In this document: in pieces, positions 22,265-33,455 of the stretch
Layout: each line of letters starts with the position of its first letter
Numbering within the stretch: the stretch's first letter is position 1
DNA from: Monomorium pharaonis
Taxonomy: Eukaryota; Arthropoda; Insecta; Hymenoptera; Formicidae
Assembly: GCF_013373865.1 (NCBI RefSeq)
Contig: NC_050470.1
Location: forward strand, 17,645,244 to 17,709,243
Length of the DNA: 64,000 nucleotides
Direction: 5' to 3'
Position numbers and translations under genes: made by a program
Notes under the pieces: generated by a model
Seen by the model: the letters and a program-made list of their open reading frames with translations, nothing else
The model's database searches: none
What the model was told of the DNA's origin: nothing

Positions 22265-22723
22265 TTAATTAGCTGGATCTTTAGACGAAGGATGCAGACC
22301 CGGCGGAACTCCATCACGGAGATATAAGTCTACGGCGAACTCAAGTTCAGGATCAAAATTATCCTCGTACTCGCCACTATAAAAACGAGTTCCCTCGGAG
22401 GCGAATTCGTCCTCCACACTCGCAGAAATAAATAGTTTACAGTCCCCTTCCGAAACGTCCATCAATACGTCAAAGCTCTCCCAAGGAACGGGACCATCAT
22501 CACATTCGGCAAAATGCTCATATCCGTTAATAAGCAAAGGTTCGGCAGATTCAGTACCTTTCCCCTCATCCAAAGGAATGTAATTTAATTCCTCTAGGTC
22601 ATTGGACAATATTACTGTTTCCCGATCATGAAAATCGGAAAAGACGTCGTCGTAACCGTTACTCTCACAGCCGCTACACTCACTCGCCTCACTGCCACAC
22701 GAATCTAAATAGCGGCGAAACAT
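22265..22723 (-). CDS. Antisense ORF between pol and env (unknown function)
   Basis: Minus-strand frame with first ATG at 22723 (MFRRYLDSCGSEASE) giving 152 residues; the open frame extends without stop to about 22909 (214 codons) through a hydrophobic stretch. The product is strongly acidic (many D/E) with several Cys near the N-terminus (SCGSEASECSGC) and ends PGLHPSSKDPAN. I do not recognise a family. The region lies in what would be the env intron of the retroelement. A GTAAGT-like donor on the minus strand (near 22115) lies downstream. It could be a real antisense accessory gene or chance; its length in an old-style AT-neutral region argues for a second look. Confidence 0.4.
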   Translation of the reverse strand: MFRRYLDSCGSEASECSGCESNGYDDVFSDFHDRETVILSNDLEELNYIPLDEGKGTESAEPLLINGYEHFAECDDGPVPWESFDVLMDVSEGDCKLFISASVEDEFASEGTRFYSGEYEDNFDPELEFAVDLYLRDGVPPGLHPSSKDPAN

Positions 22724-22992
22724 GTCGACGTGAAAATTCAAACTCTCGACACGCAAACGAACTAATGGAAGGCCGACAAAAGACTGAAAATTCGGACCCC
22801 CCAAAAGAAAAAGAAAAGGCAAAAAAGAAAGAGAACGAATAAAATATGCACTACGAAGCAGCCACAAATTAGCAGCATCAAACGCACGTGCAGCAAAACG
22901 CTGATACAATTAAATAAGATACGCGTAGCGAAAGCCGATCCAATAAGAAATTCCTCGTACACAAAAAAAAATTTTTTTTAAAATAATTACAG

Positions 22993-23386
22993 ATGTATAA
23001 TCTGGGCAACACTAAATACCGCGGAAGAACCGGACACAAGGCCACCGTACGAGATAGAGAGATTCACCCATTATCCGAGAATATATTTCGAAAAGATAGG
23101 AATACTACACCAAGTAGAGTCTTCCTGGAAGGTGATAATCAAAGTAGACGCCATGTCACTAACCAAACGACTTACGCAATTAGAAAAATACATACACAAA
23201 ACAGACAACTTATGTCAGATGATAGCCGTAATCGGCAAGGAAACATGCACAAATTTGCATGAAATTATTAAGAAAGGTTTTGAAAGAACCAATAATCTAA
23301 TAGAGCGAATAAACGCAACGTACAAAAGACAAATCGCACAAAAGAGAGGATTGGTCGATGGAATAGGATCTGTTGCGAAATCATTG
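22993..23386 (+). pseudogene. env: Retroelement envelope gene, 5' part
   Basis: Begins right after a candidate acceptor (AATTACAG to 22992). Two overlapping frames carry an envelope-like ectodomain start (IYFEKIGILHQVES, SLTKRLTQLEKYI). Before the break comes QKRGLVDGIGSVAKSL, the cleavage/fusion-peptide region typical of insect errantivirus (baculovirus F-like) envelopes. It is cut at 23386 by a solo LTR with TSD ATTG. Envelope mediates membrane fusion in the family. A frame change lies inside this part, so the copy is broken. Confidence 0.75.
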
Positions 23387-24318
23387 TGTAACGACCGTTT
23401 TTCCTACACGGACGTAGCTCGCCGGGATCTAGGGTAGGAAAGGTCCTGAGGCAATGAATCGTACCCGACGGTGTACTTGGTTTCTTTATAATTATATTTA
23501 AATGAATATTTACAGATATATTTACAATGTGTACAGGATAGCTGTACGTTTCGGCGTCAGCTGTTCGTGTGAATCCGCGGCGGTGTTCGGTGGTGAAGGC
23601 GGGGTACGCGGCGCGAGGTCGGGTAATATCCCGCTGTGCCGCGTGAGAGTTGCGAGACGCGGGAGCGCGCGGCGTGGTGGGCGCGGAGCCGTGTTCACGC
23701 GGAGCGCAGGTGATCGTGGATGCGCGGCCGATAATTTCCCGTCCCGTGTCGGAGATGACGTGTGTCTTCGGGAACGGCACCGGACCCCGAGAATACTCGG
23801 GGGAGACGGAGAACTCTCGATCTCTTGTGTCCGGGCCGTGTATTTAGGGTGGAATGAGCTGCGGCCGAGACTGCCTCGGCGAAGGCGGAGAATACTCCAC
23901 CCTCGACTGATGAGCTCAGGATAAGGATGTGAGTTGATCGTGGCCAAGAGCGCTTGGCGAAAGCGGAGACGCTCCACTCTACTGCTTGATCAAGGAGGAC
24001 TTCTCGTCGTATCGGGCGGACGGGATTGCCGGAATACGGTCGGTCGAGAAGTGCCTTGGTCCTCCACCGGGACGGCCTTTTATACCCGTCCGGGTGGAGG
24101 TTCGTAAGGTTTCGAGAGCGCTCGGAACCTTACGGAACCTTCCTCCGTGCCCGATCCCCTCCGCTCGAGCGAGCGGAGGGCCGGTGCGCGGATCGTCGGA
24201 GATGTCTCCGACGGGAGATGTGTCTTTATGACGGGCCGGTGCCCGTATAGCGGCCCGACGGATGTTCGGTCGGGCCGCGCGCGGACGATGGAAGCCGGCG
24301 GACGGGAGGTTCGTTACA
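23387..24318. mobile_element. Solo LTR inserted in env
   Basis: 932 bp starting TGTAACGA and ending TCGTTACA, with 4-bp TSD ATTG on both sides (23383-23386, 24319-24322). GC-rich with many short inverted words (CGGGTGGAGG, CCGACGGGAGA). No coding domain was recognised; a plus-strand frame starting at 24147 runs out of it into env by chance. It is from a different LTR family than the host element. Left by recombination between two LTRs. Confidence 0.85.
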
Positions 24319-25643
24319 ATTGTTCCATGGATGCAAATGATGAAAAACTCATCAACGAGCAATTAACAATATTGCATAATGCTCAAGAATTAAATAAACA
24401 TGCAATAAAAAACCAACTGAAAATAATGAAAGCGACAATAGCCCACATTGACAACAACGAACGAACAATACGACAAAATGAAAATACTCTCGCAGACGCA
24501 ACTGACAAATTACGGACAAAACTAATCGAAGACGAAAAACAGAATAATTTACATAAACATTTCATAATTATTAACGCTATACTAGCGGACTTAACGCGAG
24601 ACGCAGAAAACGTATTAGAATATGTAGCAAATGTCAAAAAGGGAATGTTGCATCCTCGCCTAACATCCATCAATGAAATAATAGAGTCTCTTAAAGACGC
24701 AAGCTCGAAATTGCCTGAAGGATTATATTTCCCATTTAGAATAGGCAAAGAAGAATGGCCGACAATAGAAAGATTCGCGGAAATAGGCGCGTATTGCGAC
24801 CATTCACACATATACACCATTCTGAAATTTCCGCTCATATCAATACCGAAATATGAAATTCAGAATGTAATTCCTCTACCTATCCCAGATCAAAATAACA
24901 CCTTCTCATTTATAGAAGTTAACCATCCTCTCGTAGCGATAGATACAGTACAGCGTACGTACATAATACTAGCGAATAGCGACCTACAAAAATGCGTAAA
25001 AATAAATCGCGAATACTTATGTACGCAGAACCATCCGGTATATAGAATAAATGCAGACTCCATATGCGAAGTCAAAATATACGCGGAAATCAAAGAAAAT
25101 AATAGAGACTGTAAAATAAAAAACACTATATCAAATACTAGTCTTTGGATAGCATTAGATAACTCACACTCGTGGCTATACTCGACACCGAGAAGCCAAG
25201 TAATCACTATACACTATAAAGACCACGGACAAATAAAGAAAAAGATTGACAGAATGAGTAGAATAACATTTAAGAATAGCTGTAAAATAGCGATGGAAAA
25301 CACTATAATAAAATCACTCAAGGCAGCATATGAAACGCGAGTAGAAGCATATCTACCGCAATATAATATCTCGTTAATACAAAAGTCTGACTCAACAAAC
25401 GACACAGACATAACGAGAAAAATAAAATTAAAAGAGGTTATAGAAAACCCATCAAAACTAGAAAGCTATAAGAAGAAAATATATGAAATAGATAAAGAAA
25501 TTGAAAAAAGACCAAACTCGATCTTTCAATCGCCACACTTTATTTTTCCAATGGCAACAAGCGGAACAACCATTGTAATAGTTATAATAGCGATAGTAAT
25601 AGGGATTATCGTAATACGTAAGAAAATGCGCGAATCACGCTAA
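24319..25643 (+). pseudogene. env: Retroelement envelope gene, 3' part with membrane anchor
   Basis: Frame open from ATG 24327 to 25643 (438 residues). It starts MDANDEKLI, the continuation of the fusion-peptide domain, then a long heptad region (residues 10-90), a Cys-containing ectodomain (CDHSH, CVKINREYLC, CEVK, CKI), and a C-terminal membrane segment TTIVIVIIAIVIGIIVI (about residues 412-430) followed by the basic tail RKKMRESR. This layout is that of the F-type class I envelope of errantiviruses. It is separated from its N-terminal half by the solo LTR, and the two halves are not in frame even when the LTR is ignored. Confidence 0.78.
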
Positions 25644-25994
25644 TACACGATTCTAAAATAATATATTTTAACAATAAAATAATAAATTGTAATAAATTTC
25701 TCCCTACGGGGGAGGGGCGCAAGGCATTAACCAGCACGTCGAGTTAGCAAAACGTGACATACGATCACGTTACAGCAAATTGCCGGACTCTGGCAAGGCA
25801 CGACACGTGCACCAACGATGCACAGCTGACTTAGCTATGACCATATATGGTCCGATAATGGGTTACTACCCCACCAAATATAAATTTTGGAAAATTAGAA
25901 AAACTACGGCAGAGCCGCGCGACAAGAAAACTCGTAAACCAACACGAGCCAAGTCGCGTCAGTCAAGTTTCCTGTGTTAAACCGCAAATTCAAG
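25644..25994 (+). other. Spacer between env and accessory ORF
   Basis: No recognised gene. It contains TATGACCATATATGGTCC near 25836, echoing CATGACCATATATGGTCA at 11642. A 66-residue basic frame (25780-25980) has no known match. Confidence 0.35.
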
Positions 25995-26417
25995 ATGAAG
26001 ATCCCGACGGAAACCGAACAGCCAATCGATGGGGTGCGCCCAATGGACCACCCTACTCGCTACGAGCGGTTTCTGAGGAGCATCTGCCTGCGGCCGACCG
26101 AGAGGTGCCTCGTGGAGAACGAATTCGCCTGGAGGCGATGGTGCCGTAGATGCTACCGGCCACACAGGGCCCAGTGCGAGGTACGAGAACCAACCTCCCA
26201 CGGGTACCGCACACAGCTGGCAACGGATGAGACATGGGAAACCATCACCCAGTGTTTCCTGTGCGAAACCATCCTGATGGACGTCCTACCAGCAAGAGAC
26301 TGCCTACGGTGCCTTGCCGTTTTCCTCGAAGACGAGGACGCCATCCAGGAGGCCCTCAACCTCAACGTCAGCTACGAGACTTTCCAAAACTGCCGTGCAA
26401 GCGACCCCGCTAACTAA
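25995..26417 (+). CDS. Small Cys-rich accessory ORF after env (unknown function)
   Basis: ATG at 25995 gives 140 residues (MKIPTETEQPIDGV...). Cysteine pairs WCRRCYRPHRAQC near residue 45 and CFLCETI...CLRC near residues 84-105 could bind one or two zinc ions. The C-terminus is acidic and ends RASDPAN. There is no membrane segment or signal. Position between env and the polypurine tract is where complex retroviruses and some errantiviruses place accessory genes. No family recognised. The frame is clean while its neighbours are broken. Confidence 0.5.
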   Translation: MKIPTETEQPIDGVRPMDHPTRYERFLRSICLRPTERCLVENEFAWRRWCRRCYRPHRAQCEVREPTSHGYRTQLATDETWETITQCFLCETILMDVLPARDCLRCLAVFLEDEDAIQEALNLNVSYETFQNCRASDPAN

Positions 26418-26562
26418 GACTAACAATGTATGTACTGAAATACCTGTATTTAAACTTAACAGCGTTCATCGCGAAATTGTACGATCCGCCGCATAATTAT
26501 AATAGCGATCATGGCGGAAGACTATTACTTAATCGACAACTCAGCCCCCTCGTTGTCTTCCT

Positions 26563-26577
26563 AATAAGAAGGAGGGA
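26563..26577 (+). other. Polypurine tract
   Basis: AATAAGAAGGAGGGA directly before the 3' LTR; primes plus-strand DNA synthesis. Confidence 0.75.
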
Positions 26578-27098
26578 TGTTGTGAGTGCATCACACTCAC
26601 ATACGGCATGTTGCAAGCGATAGAAAGTGTCGCATGACACCTCGCGCGCGGACATCGCCCGGCCTACATACCGGGCGTCGCACCGGGAAATGCACCCGGT
26701 TGCTTAAGACTTAACACCCAAAATCATCTAATTTTGGGGTGGAATCCGCGTAGCCAGCAATTGCTGGCTAAGCAAATACCCTGTCCAAAGGCCAGTGACC
26801 GCAGAAGTACCTTCCCCGGTCATACGCCCAAAAGCGGTGTATAGAAACATCGAGATACAGACAACGAGCGGGCTGTGCAACACGTTATACAGCGACGACT
26901 GTATGTCGCTCCGTCTTTTATACTTGTCACGGGGATTAACTAATTAAGTCAGTGTAACTCAGTGTAATCAAACCATAGAAAATATATACCCATTGTTATA
27001 CAACAAACGGCTACAATCTCTCAAGAAACCTGACCCGAGGAGTAACGACAGCGATCCCAAAATACCTGTGACCCTTTATCCATAGAAGGGCCACAACA
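26578..27098 (+). repeat. 3' LTR
   Basis: Same 521-bp length and TG...CA ends as the 5' LTR, followed by the TATT duplication and the resumed piggyBac reading frame. Confidence 0.92.
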
Positions 27099-29247
27099 TA
27101 TTTTACAAAATAATGGAAGTAATGATGTCAACGATGTTGATTCGGATGTCGAGGAAGATCATGTGTCCGAAGAATCATATTTAAGCGATTCAGAGCAATC
27201 TGTGGACGAGATTGATCTGGAAAATGTAATATTAAATCAACGCATTCTAACCTCACGTACACACGGTAGACCGCAATCTATTTTGCGAGGGAAAAATGGT
27301 ATTGCGTGGCATACAAAAGAGCCGAAGCGACGCTCAAGTAAATACTATCCTTATATAATTACTATCCCTACGTATAATAGTTTAGTAAGAAACGACATTA
27401 TAAGATTCTGATTCGTGAAGAACTTTAGGCGTGCAATTCAAATTTTTTAGATATTCTTCATAAATAGTTTATATATTTTTATAAATTGTTTTATAAATTT
27501 TTAAGAAATTCTTTATAAATCGTTTATGTAAATTTTCTTACACATTTTTTATCAAATTTTTTCTAAATTTTTTACGAATTCTTTATAAATTTTAGAAAAA
27601 ATTTAGAAACTAATATGTAATTTTATATTATCTAATAAATTTATGGTTTTTTATTGATAGTAAGATTATCTGAAAAAGAAGTTGAGATAATTCTTGGTCC
27701 TAAATCCGAGGCAGCAAATTGCAATTCACCTTTTGAATTTTGGAAAATTCTTTTCAATAATAATATGTTGAATCTGATTGTTGAACATACCAATGCAAAA
27801 ATTGAAAATGTCTGTGCTCAAATGATGAGCGACGATCAGCCGATACAGACTTATCATCACCATACTGATAAAAATGAAATCATAGCTCTTATTGGCTTTA
27901 TTTTATTATTCAGGATTATGGAAATCCAATCGCGTTGACGCCAAAGAATTATGGAGCAAAAATCATGGAATATCATTTTATATGTGCGTAATGCCAAGAC
28001 TCAGATTTGTGTTTTTGCTTACGTGTTTGCGTTTTGATAACAAAAATATTCGCGACCCAGAAGACAGACTGGCACCAATTAGAGAACTATGGACAAACTT
28101 TATTGGTAACTGTACTTGTTGTTATCAGCCAAGCAATTGGTGCACAGTTGATGAACAATTGCTTGATTTTCGAGGCCGATGCAAATTTAGAGTATATATG
28201 AAAGCTAAACCGGACAAATATGGACTAAAAATAATTACGCTAAATGATGCAAAAACTTTTTATTTGGTACATACACTTTACTACATAATACTAATTGTTA
28301 GACAAAAAATTATAATTATAAAATTTATAAAAATATTTATAAAATTTATTTTCTTTGGTAGATAAATGGTATTCCTTATTTAGGAAAATTTAAAAAACGG
28401 CCTAATGAGCCAATTTCTGAAGTTCTTTTCCGAGAAGTTACCACTCCTATCCACATGACAAACAGAAGCGTAACTACAGATAATTGGTTTATGTCAATCC
28501 CGTTATTACAAAATATGTACGCAGAATCTTATAAAATATGCATTACTGGGACAATTAGAAAAAATAAATGAGAAATACCAACAGAAATGAAAGTGTCAGA
28601 AAAAGAAATACCTTCATCAAAATTTGGTTTTCATGATAATATTATATTGGTATCACATACATCAAAGAAAAATAAAATTGTATTACTGGCAACAAATTAC
28701 ATACAATCATCAAAAATAGGAGATAAACATAAACCTAAAATAATTTTACACTATAATAAGACGAAAGGTGGCACGGACACTTTTAATCAGCTGTGCCATG
28801 TATACACAACATCCAGAGCGACACAAAAGTGGCCGATGCAATATTTTTATGGCATGCTTGATCAAAAATCGTAAATTCAAGGATTTTATATGTGTGTAAG
28901 TGGCGATATCAACAACAGGAATCACCAGAACCAGAAAAACCGCGGAACTTTCATGCTACTGCCTTTTTGAAATCCTTGATAAAGGATCTCTGCACGCCAT
29001 TTCTGCAAGAACGCTACCAAATACCTATGATTCGACCAGATATAAAATTAGGTATTGCTAATACTTTAGACTTAAGAAATTGTTCAGTTGATGACAATGA
29101 GCATTGTCAATTTCATAAACAAAAGCGATGTGCATTATGTGGCAAAAAAAAGATAGAAAGACAAAAATGCAGTGTCCGTCGTGTTCAAGGCCTATGTGTG
29201 ACGATCACAGAAAATATTTATGCATTGAGTGCGGTGGAAGTGATTAA
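27099..29247 (+). pseudogene. piggyBac transposase, main part (DDE_Tnp_1_7)
   Basis: Continues from 11956-11994 across the retroelement. Acidic N-terminus (DVDSDVEEDHVSEESYLSDSEQ) is followed by the core: FEFWKILFNNNML, LWKSNRVDAKELWSKNHG, TVDEQLLDFRGRC (first catalytic Asp), a 95-bp GT-AG intron (28267-28361), INGIPYLGKF, TTDNWFMSIPLLQ (second Asp) and KGGTDTFNQL (third Asp). The C-terminal Cys-rich finger (CALCGKKK, then in a shifted frame CPSC...C..H...CIEC) ends at a TAA at 29245. Stops at 28569, 28872 and several frame shifts make it a pseudogene. Segment 27412-27650 is AT-rich and may be another intron. Confidence 0.85.
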
Positions 29248-29689
29248 TTTTGTAAAGAAACATTATTTACTCAATAAATACTCACTTACTTTGTACTTTT
29301 TTAATGATAAAAATACACTGGCGCAAAAAAACGGAACAAAATTTTTGACCGATTTTTAGGCAATCTTCAAAGTGATGCAACTTTGCGAAAAATCATCCAA
29401 ATTACATGTACTTTTTTTTAAATTAAGGGCAAAGACTCTACTTTGAGAATCCCTACGCGAAAGTTTGATTTGTTAAGTGCGAACCTTTTGTATCGCATGA
29501 AAACCAAACATGTGTTTTTTAATTGAAAAAAGTAAAAGTTTGTTATCATTTTTCACAAGTTTCTCGTTAAAATTTGGCTAATATTAATCAAGATTCTTAA
29601 AGTTCATTCTTTTCTAAGTAATTAAAAAAAAACATGTCGATACAATGTTTTTTGTTGATTGCACGCTAGTTTGAAATTTGCACTGCATT
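29248..29689. other. 3' flank of piggyBac, AT-rich
   Basis: No gene. Nearby CTACTTTGAGAATC and CAATCTTCAAAGTG words form weak inverted matches. The piggyBac terminal repeat was not identified. Confidence 0.35.
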
Positions 29690-30217
29690 TTCCACTTTCT
29701 TCAGTGTCCACAAATGTATATCCTATGGATATCTTCATAAGGTTCATGGACATCAGGACAAGAAATGGACATAAAACGGATATCCATAGGATATCCGAGT
29801 CCCAGATGTGCACAGTAATAAACGGACACAGCAGGTTGAGTGAAACGGATACAGACCAAATGCGCACAGACCAAATGCACACGGACCAGATGCACACGGA
29901 CCAAATGCGCACAGTCGCAAACCTATGTGGTGCACAGAATGCTTTGCACACACACACACACGCGCGCGCGCGAGGGAGGCTTCGCCCCCCCTCTCGTACC
30001 CACCCCGTCGGTAGAGGTGCCTGAAAAGTCGCAACCCATGTGGTAAGTTTGTAGGTTACTGTGTCCGTTTGGTCTGTGCGCATTTGGTCCGTGTGCATCT
30101 GGTCCGTGCGCATTTGGTCTGTGGGCATTTGGTCTGTATCAGTTTCACTCAGCCTGCTGTGTCCGTTTATTACTGTGCGCATCTGGGACGCTCCCGGATA
30201 TCCTGTGCTGTCTGGGT
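29690..30217. mobile_element. CCCAGACAGCAC-family element, interrupted by foldback copy 3
   Basis: Left part (29700-29796) has repeated ATCCTATGGATATC, ATGGACAT and GGATATCC words; the right end after the foldback is GGATATCCTGTGCTGTCTGGG. Shares end and vocabulary with 1256-1480. The left limit is uncertain. Confidence 0.5.
29797..30194. mobile_element. Foldback-like palindromic element, copy 3 (short)
   Basis: Ends GAGTCCCAGATG and (inward) GGAGCGTCCCAGATG. GGATATCC is shared on both flanks (8 of 9 bp match). Arms are only 7-8 units each, around a CA/CG microsatellite and a GGAGGCTTCGCCCCCCC hairpin. The left end lacks the extra GAGT seen in copy 2. Confidence 0.8.
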
Positions 30218-30739
30218 TTAGATTTAAAATTGTGGCCAAATATCGAATTAAAAATGTTTGGATTAGGTTAGGAAAAAACACGAGGAGGGGTGCAGGGAGA
30301 GGGACGGAGCCCACACTTTGCACCACACTTTGCATATGGATTAGCAAACATGCAAATCACGCATTTCATATATTATTAAATAATATAATTATGAAGACTA
30401 GTACCAGGAGACCGATCTCTATGGTTTTGAGTGAGGCGAAAATCTGTTAAAAATGTAGTACCAAATGGTGGCGCTGACGATGCTGATACACTAGAGTTCC
30501 TATAAGGAGAGTTGTGCCAATGTGATGGAAGTCGCCATTTTCCGTTTCATAGCATGTAAAGGCGGCAAATTTCAAGTCTTATTCAAGTCTTATTTCAGTC
30601 TTATTTCAAGTCTTATTTCATTTTCTATCCATATTTTTCGATGTTTTAAAGCTTGTGGAAACATATGCATTATTGCACCTTTTTTTGATGTATTATAGCA
30701 TCCAAAAGCTACACAATTCGGCATTTTCTATTTTCAACA
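30218..30739. other. Non-coding DNA with a dispersed repeat
   Basis: No gene. 30425-30517 is a repeat whose parts reappear in reverse complement at 41125-41180 (TACTACATTT, CAGATTTTCG) and 40874-40902 (CTCCTTATAGGAACTCT). TTATTTCAAGTC is repeated near 30580-30615. Confidence 0.45.
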
Positions 30740-30839
30740 TTAATACAAAATATTACATATATATATACATACATATATTACATATATATATACATATATA
30801 TATACATACAAAATATTACATATATATATATATATATAT

Positions 30840-30891
<52 letters not shown>

Positions 30892-30893
30892 GT
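30740..30893. repeat. (TA)n-rich microsatellite
   Basis: About 150 bp of ATATATAC/TATATA repeats; frames through it (YIYIYI) are spurious. Confidence 0.9.
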
Positions 30894-30905
30894 ACATAGG
30901 CATAT

Positions 30906-31076
30906 AATTGTAAATAAAATAAATGTGATTGAAAATGCTGTGGAATAAAAAAAGGATATATTTGTAAATGTCCCTTAAAAATGTCGAAAAACTTTAGCAT
31001 TTTTGAGATTACATTTACAAATATATCCTTCTTTTATTCCACAGCATTTTCAATCACATTTATTTTATTTACAATT
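30906..31076. repeat. Inverted repeat with ~65-bp arms
   Basis: AATTGTAAATAAAATAAATG ... AAGGATATATTTGTAAATGT is mirrored by ACATTTACAAATATATCCTT ... CATTTATTTTATTTACAATT, with a loop of about 36 bp. A MITE-like hairpin, non-coding. Confidence 0.8.
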
Positions 31077-31153
31077 ATATTACAATATTAATAGTATAAT
31101 TAAAATACCTTCAATATAAACACTTTGCTTTATATATGGATACACAAAATACT

Positions 31154-31934
31154 TGTCGACGCGTGATTACTCACTCGAACTGATCACGCACGGAACATAT
31201 GACGCCGCAATCGCACAGCGCTGAGCGTCGCGAAAAGGAAGTGCGGGAGAGTGATGAGCAAGGAGATCACACAATTGAATAGACAGATAGATCCTGCATT
31301 TTTCTTTTAATTAACTGTACTCCTTGATGAGTCACAAATAAGTCACATGTGCGCATAAACTTGGACAGATCGAGATAGCGGGGCGCCGAACGAACGGAGA
31401 TCTTGAAGCCTTGTAAATGCGATAGATCGACACGACGGAAATCTTGCCGAATGTGACATTCACACTCTTCCGGAGCGGAGATATTGAGCGCGTATGACGA
31501 AGGTGACGCGAATCGCAAGAGAGTGTCGCGACCGCGAGCCACCGCTATCACGCGCGTCACCAACACTATGAATGATAAACTCGTGATTTATCACAATTAA
31601 TCGGTTCGAATCGGAAGCGGTTTGCACGCAATGCAGCACGGCGTCCGACCGATAGAGATGCACGGATGCACAGCGAAGCAGTACGGGCTACTGTTCGCGA
31701 AAATAAGAAGAATAGTGAGTATGTGGGTGCTCGAGAGAGACAGAAGCGCACGACTGACTGCGGGGGAACGTTTACACAAAAATTCCGGCGAACCGGCGGG
31801 ATCGTATTACAAGCCCATTGGCTAAAATTCGATCAGTAGACAGCGTTTCGCGTGTCGCACCCGGGAAACGCTGGCTCGAGCTGCTCAAGACACGCGCATC
31901 TCGCGTGTCAAGCAACAGCTGATTGCAGCGGCTC
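31154..31934 (-). repeat. 3' LTR of the BEL/Pao element (truncated start)
   Basis: Matches 39927-40715 but lacks about the first 39 bp of the LTR (minus sense). It joins pol directly: the integrase frame reads QQRTKWRQVGNGA into LTR sequence, so the end of pol was lost together with the LTR start. Confidence 0.8.
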
Positions 31935-33455
31935 CATTGCCGACTTGGCGCCATTTCGTCCGTTGTTGAAGAGTATTAATGTAGTCACTGGCCCCTAGAC
32001 GCCAGAATCGTTCAGACAATTGGCGGACAGTCAACCAGCGAGACAGGCGATTTTCAGGGATCGTGAGCAATGACGGTGCAGGGGGGGTCGTGATTGCCGA
32101 CCCGATTAGAAAATGTCCCGGGGTTAAGTATTGATAATCATCGAACGCTTCCGATAATGGAGCGATCGGACAAGAATTCAGGCATGCTTCGATTTGGCAG
32201 AAGAGTGTCGTAAATTCTTCGACCGACAATGTATGGCTACCAATAACCCGTCGAAGATGGTGTTTTATGCTACGGACCCCCGCCTCCCACAGTCCCCCGA
32301 AATGAGAAGAGGAGGAGGGGATAAAGTGCCAAAATATGCGATCCGTGGCTGTTTAATTTAAGAAATTAGGATCGCTTACCGCCGCCTTGTATGCCGAGGT
32401 TAACTCCTTATCAGCTCCCACAAATTATCGGAAAATTATCGGAATATATGGTCTGAAGAAGGCTGCGTTGGGAACAGAAACAAGTGAAAGCGCCTCTAAA
32501 GGCGGAGGAGCTGTAGTCGCCGACTAATTCCAAGTGAATCGCGGGCGTTGACATACATATAAAGAGAGCGATATATGCCTTGCGAGATGTTATGCCACGA
32601 CCGGCAGACGCACGGACCCTCACCGGTCCAGCATAGTCGAGACCACACCAAGAGAAAGCTCGAGGCGGAGGAGAGACTCGGGAGGCAGGAAGGTTCTCCA
32701 TTAATTGCGTGGGGGTGGCAGCCCTCTCGCGCACGCAAGTGACACAGGAATGTATAACAGATTTGACGAGATTTCTGGCGCGCAGAATCCAATACTCCTG
32801 CCAAAGAGAATTAAGTTGGTGTCCTCCGTGCAAAGTGCGGAGGTGCGCTTGGACGATCAGGAGACGCACAAGCGGATGTGGAGCAAGTAGGATCGGGTGT
32901 TATCGTAAGGGAGCGGCGCGTGCCTTAGGCGGCCGCCGACGCGAAAAATTTCATTAGAATCCAAGAATGGATTCAAGGCGGAAAGCCAATTTTTAAGAGC
33001 GACTGTGCGTAGTAAGTAGTTTTTAGTGATCGTAGATTTGATGGGAACACTTCTTAAATTTGACGGATCCAGAAGAATTTGGCATCCGACACCTCCTGAC
33101 ACGACAGAGCCGCGTGACAAGGTGAAGGTTCAGTGGGCCTCCTACTCTTGCGACGGCAGTTGGCGATGAATTTTAAAAAATATGCGGTTACGCAAATTAG
33201 CTTGTTCATGATTAAAATTGGGCAGCAAGCTCCCAATGAGAAACAGGTTCCGCAACATGGAGAGATGTGACTTTCTTTTCCTCCGAGAACTCGGTCTCGG
33301 AAGATTCGAAATCAGGAGGCTACGCCTCTGGCAAGAGTGATAACCATGGTGGGCCGTGCCACCACGTGGAATGCGACAGTAAATCACCACCGTGTATGTC
33401 TCGTGATGTGCAATCGGCAGGATTATCGTGTGTAGGCACATGGTGCCAACTGATA
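31935..33455 (-). pseudogene. pol: BEL/Pao integrase
   Basis: Minus-strand fragments in order: MRLLIVQAHLRTLHGGHQ with CVTCVRERA (zinc domain, about 32750-32869), FSWCGLDYAGPV (first Asp, near 32635), AYIALFICMSTPAIHLE, a lost middle, then FTTLFCQIEACLNSCPI, LTPGHFLIGSAI and RFWRLGASDYINTLQQR (31960-32220), a hallmark of BEL integrase C-termini. Several stops and shifts separate the pieces. Confidence 0.82.

Larger units (their letters stand above)
11995..27098 (+). mobile_element. Gypsy/errantivirus-like endogenous retroelement, 15.1 kb with nested insertions
   Basis: Identical-length LTRs (521 bp) at 11995-12515 and 26578-27098 begin TGTTGTG and end CAACA, with TATT duplicated outside. Internal order: PBS, splice donor, gag, protease, RT/RNase H, integrase, an antisense ORF, env with membrane anchor, a small Cys-rich ORF, polypurine tract. 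Without the nested foldback (12960-13618), Transib (14370-18598) and solo LTR (23387-24318) it would be about 9.3 kb. The presence of env makes it errantivirus-like. LTRs differ at six sites by eye, so the insertion is young, yet RT is deleted and integrase altered, so this copy cannot replicate alone. Confidence 0.9.

Noticed and set aside
22762..22962. Minus-strand hydrophobic 66-aa ORF as a membrane protein
   Set aside because: Overlaps the longer antisense ORF in another frame and is driven by T-rich sequence near 22800-22840.
23268..24362. ORFs of 100-170 aa in both strands of the GC-rich segment in env
   Set aside because: The segment is a solo LTR with TG...CA ends and ATTG duplication; GC-rich DNA lacks stops by chance.
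30655..31000. ORFs reading YIYIYI
   Set aside because: Product of a TA microsatellite.
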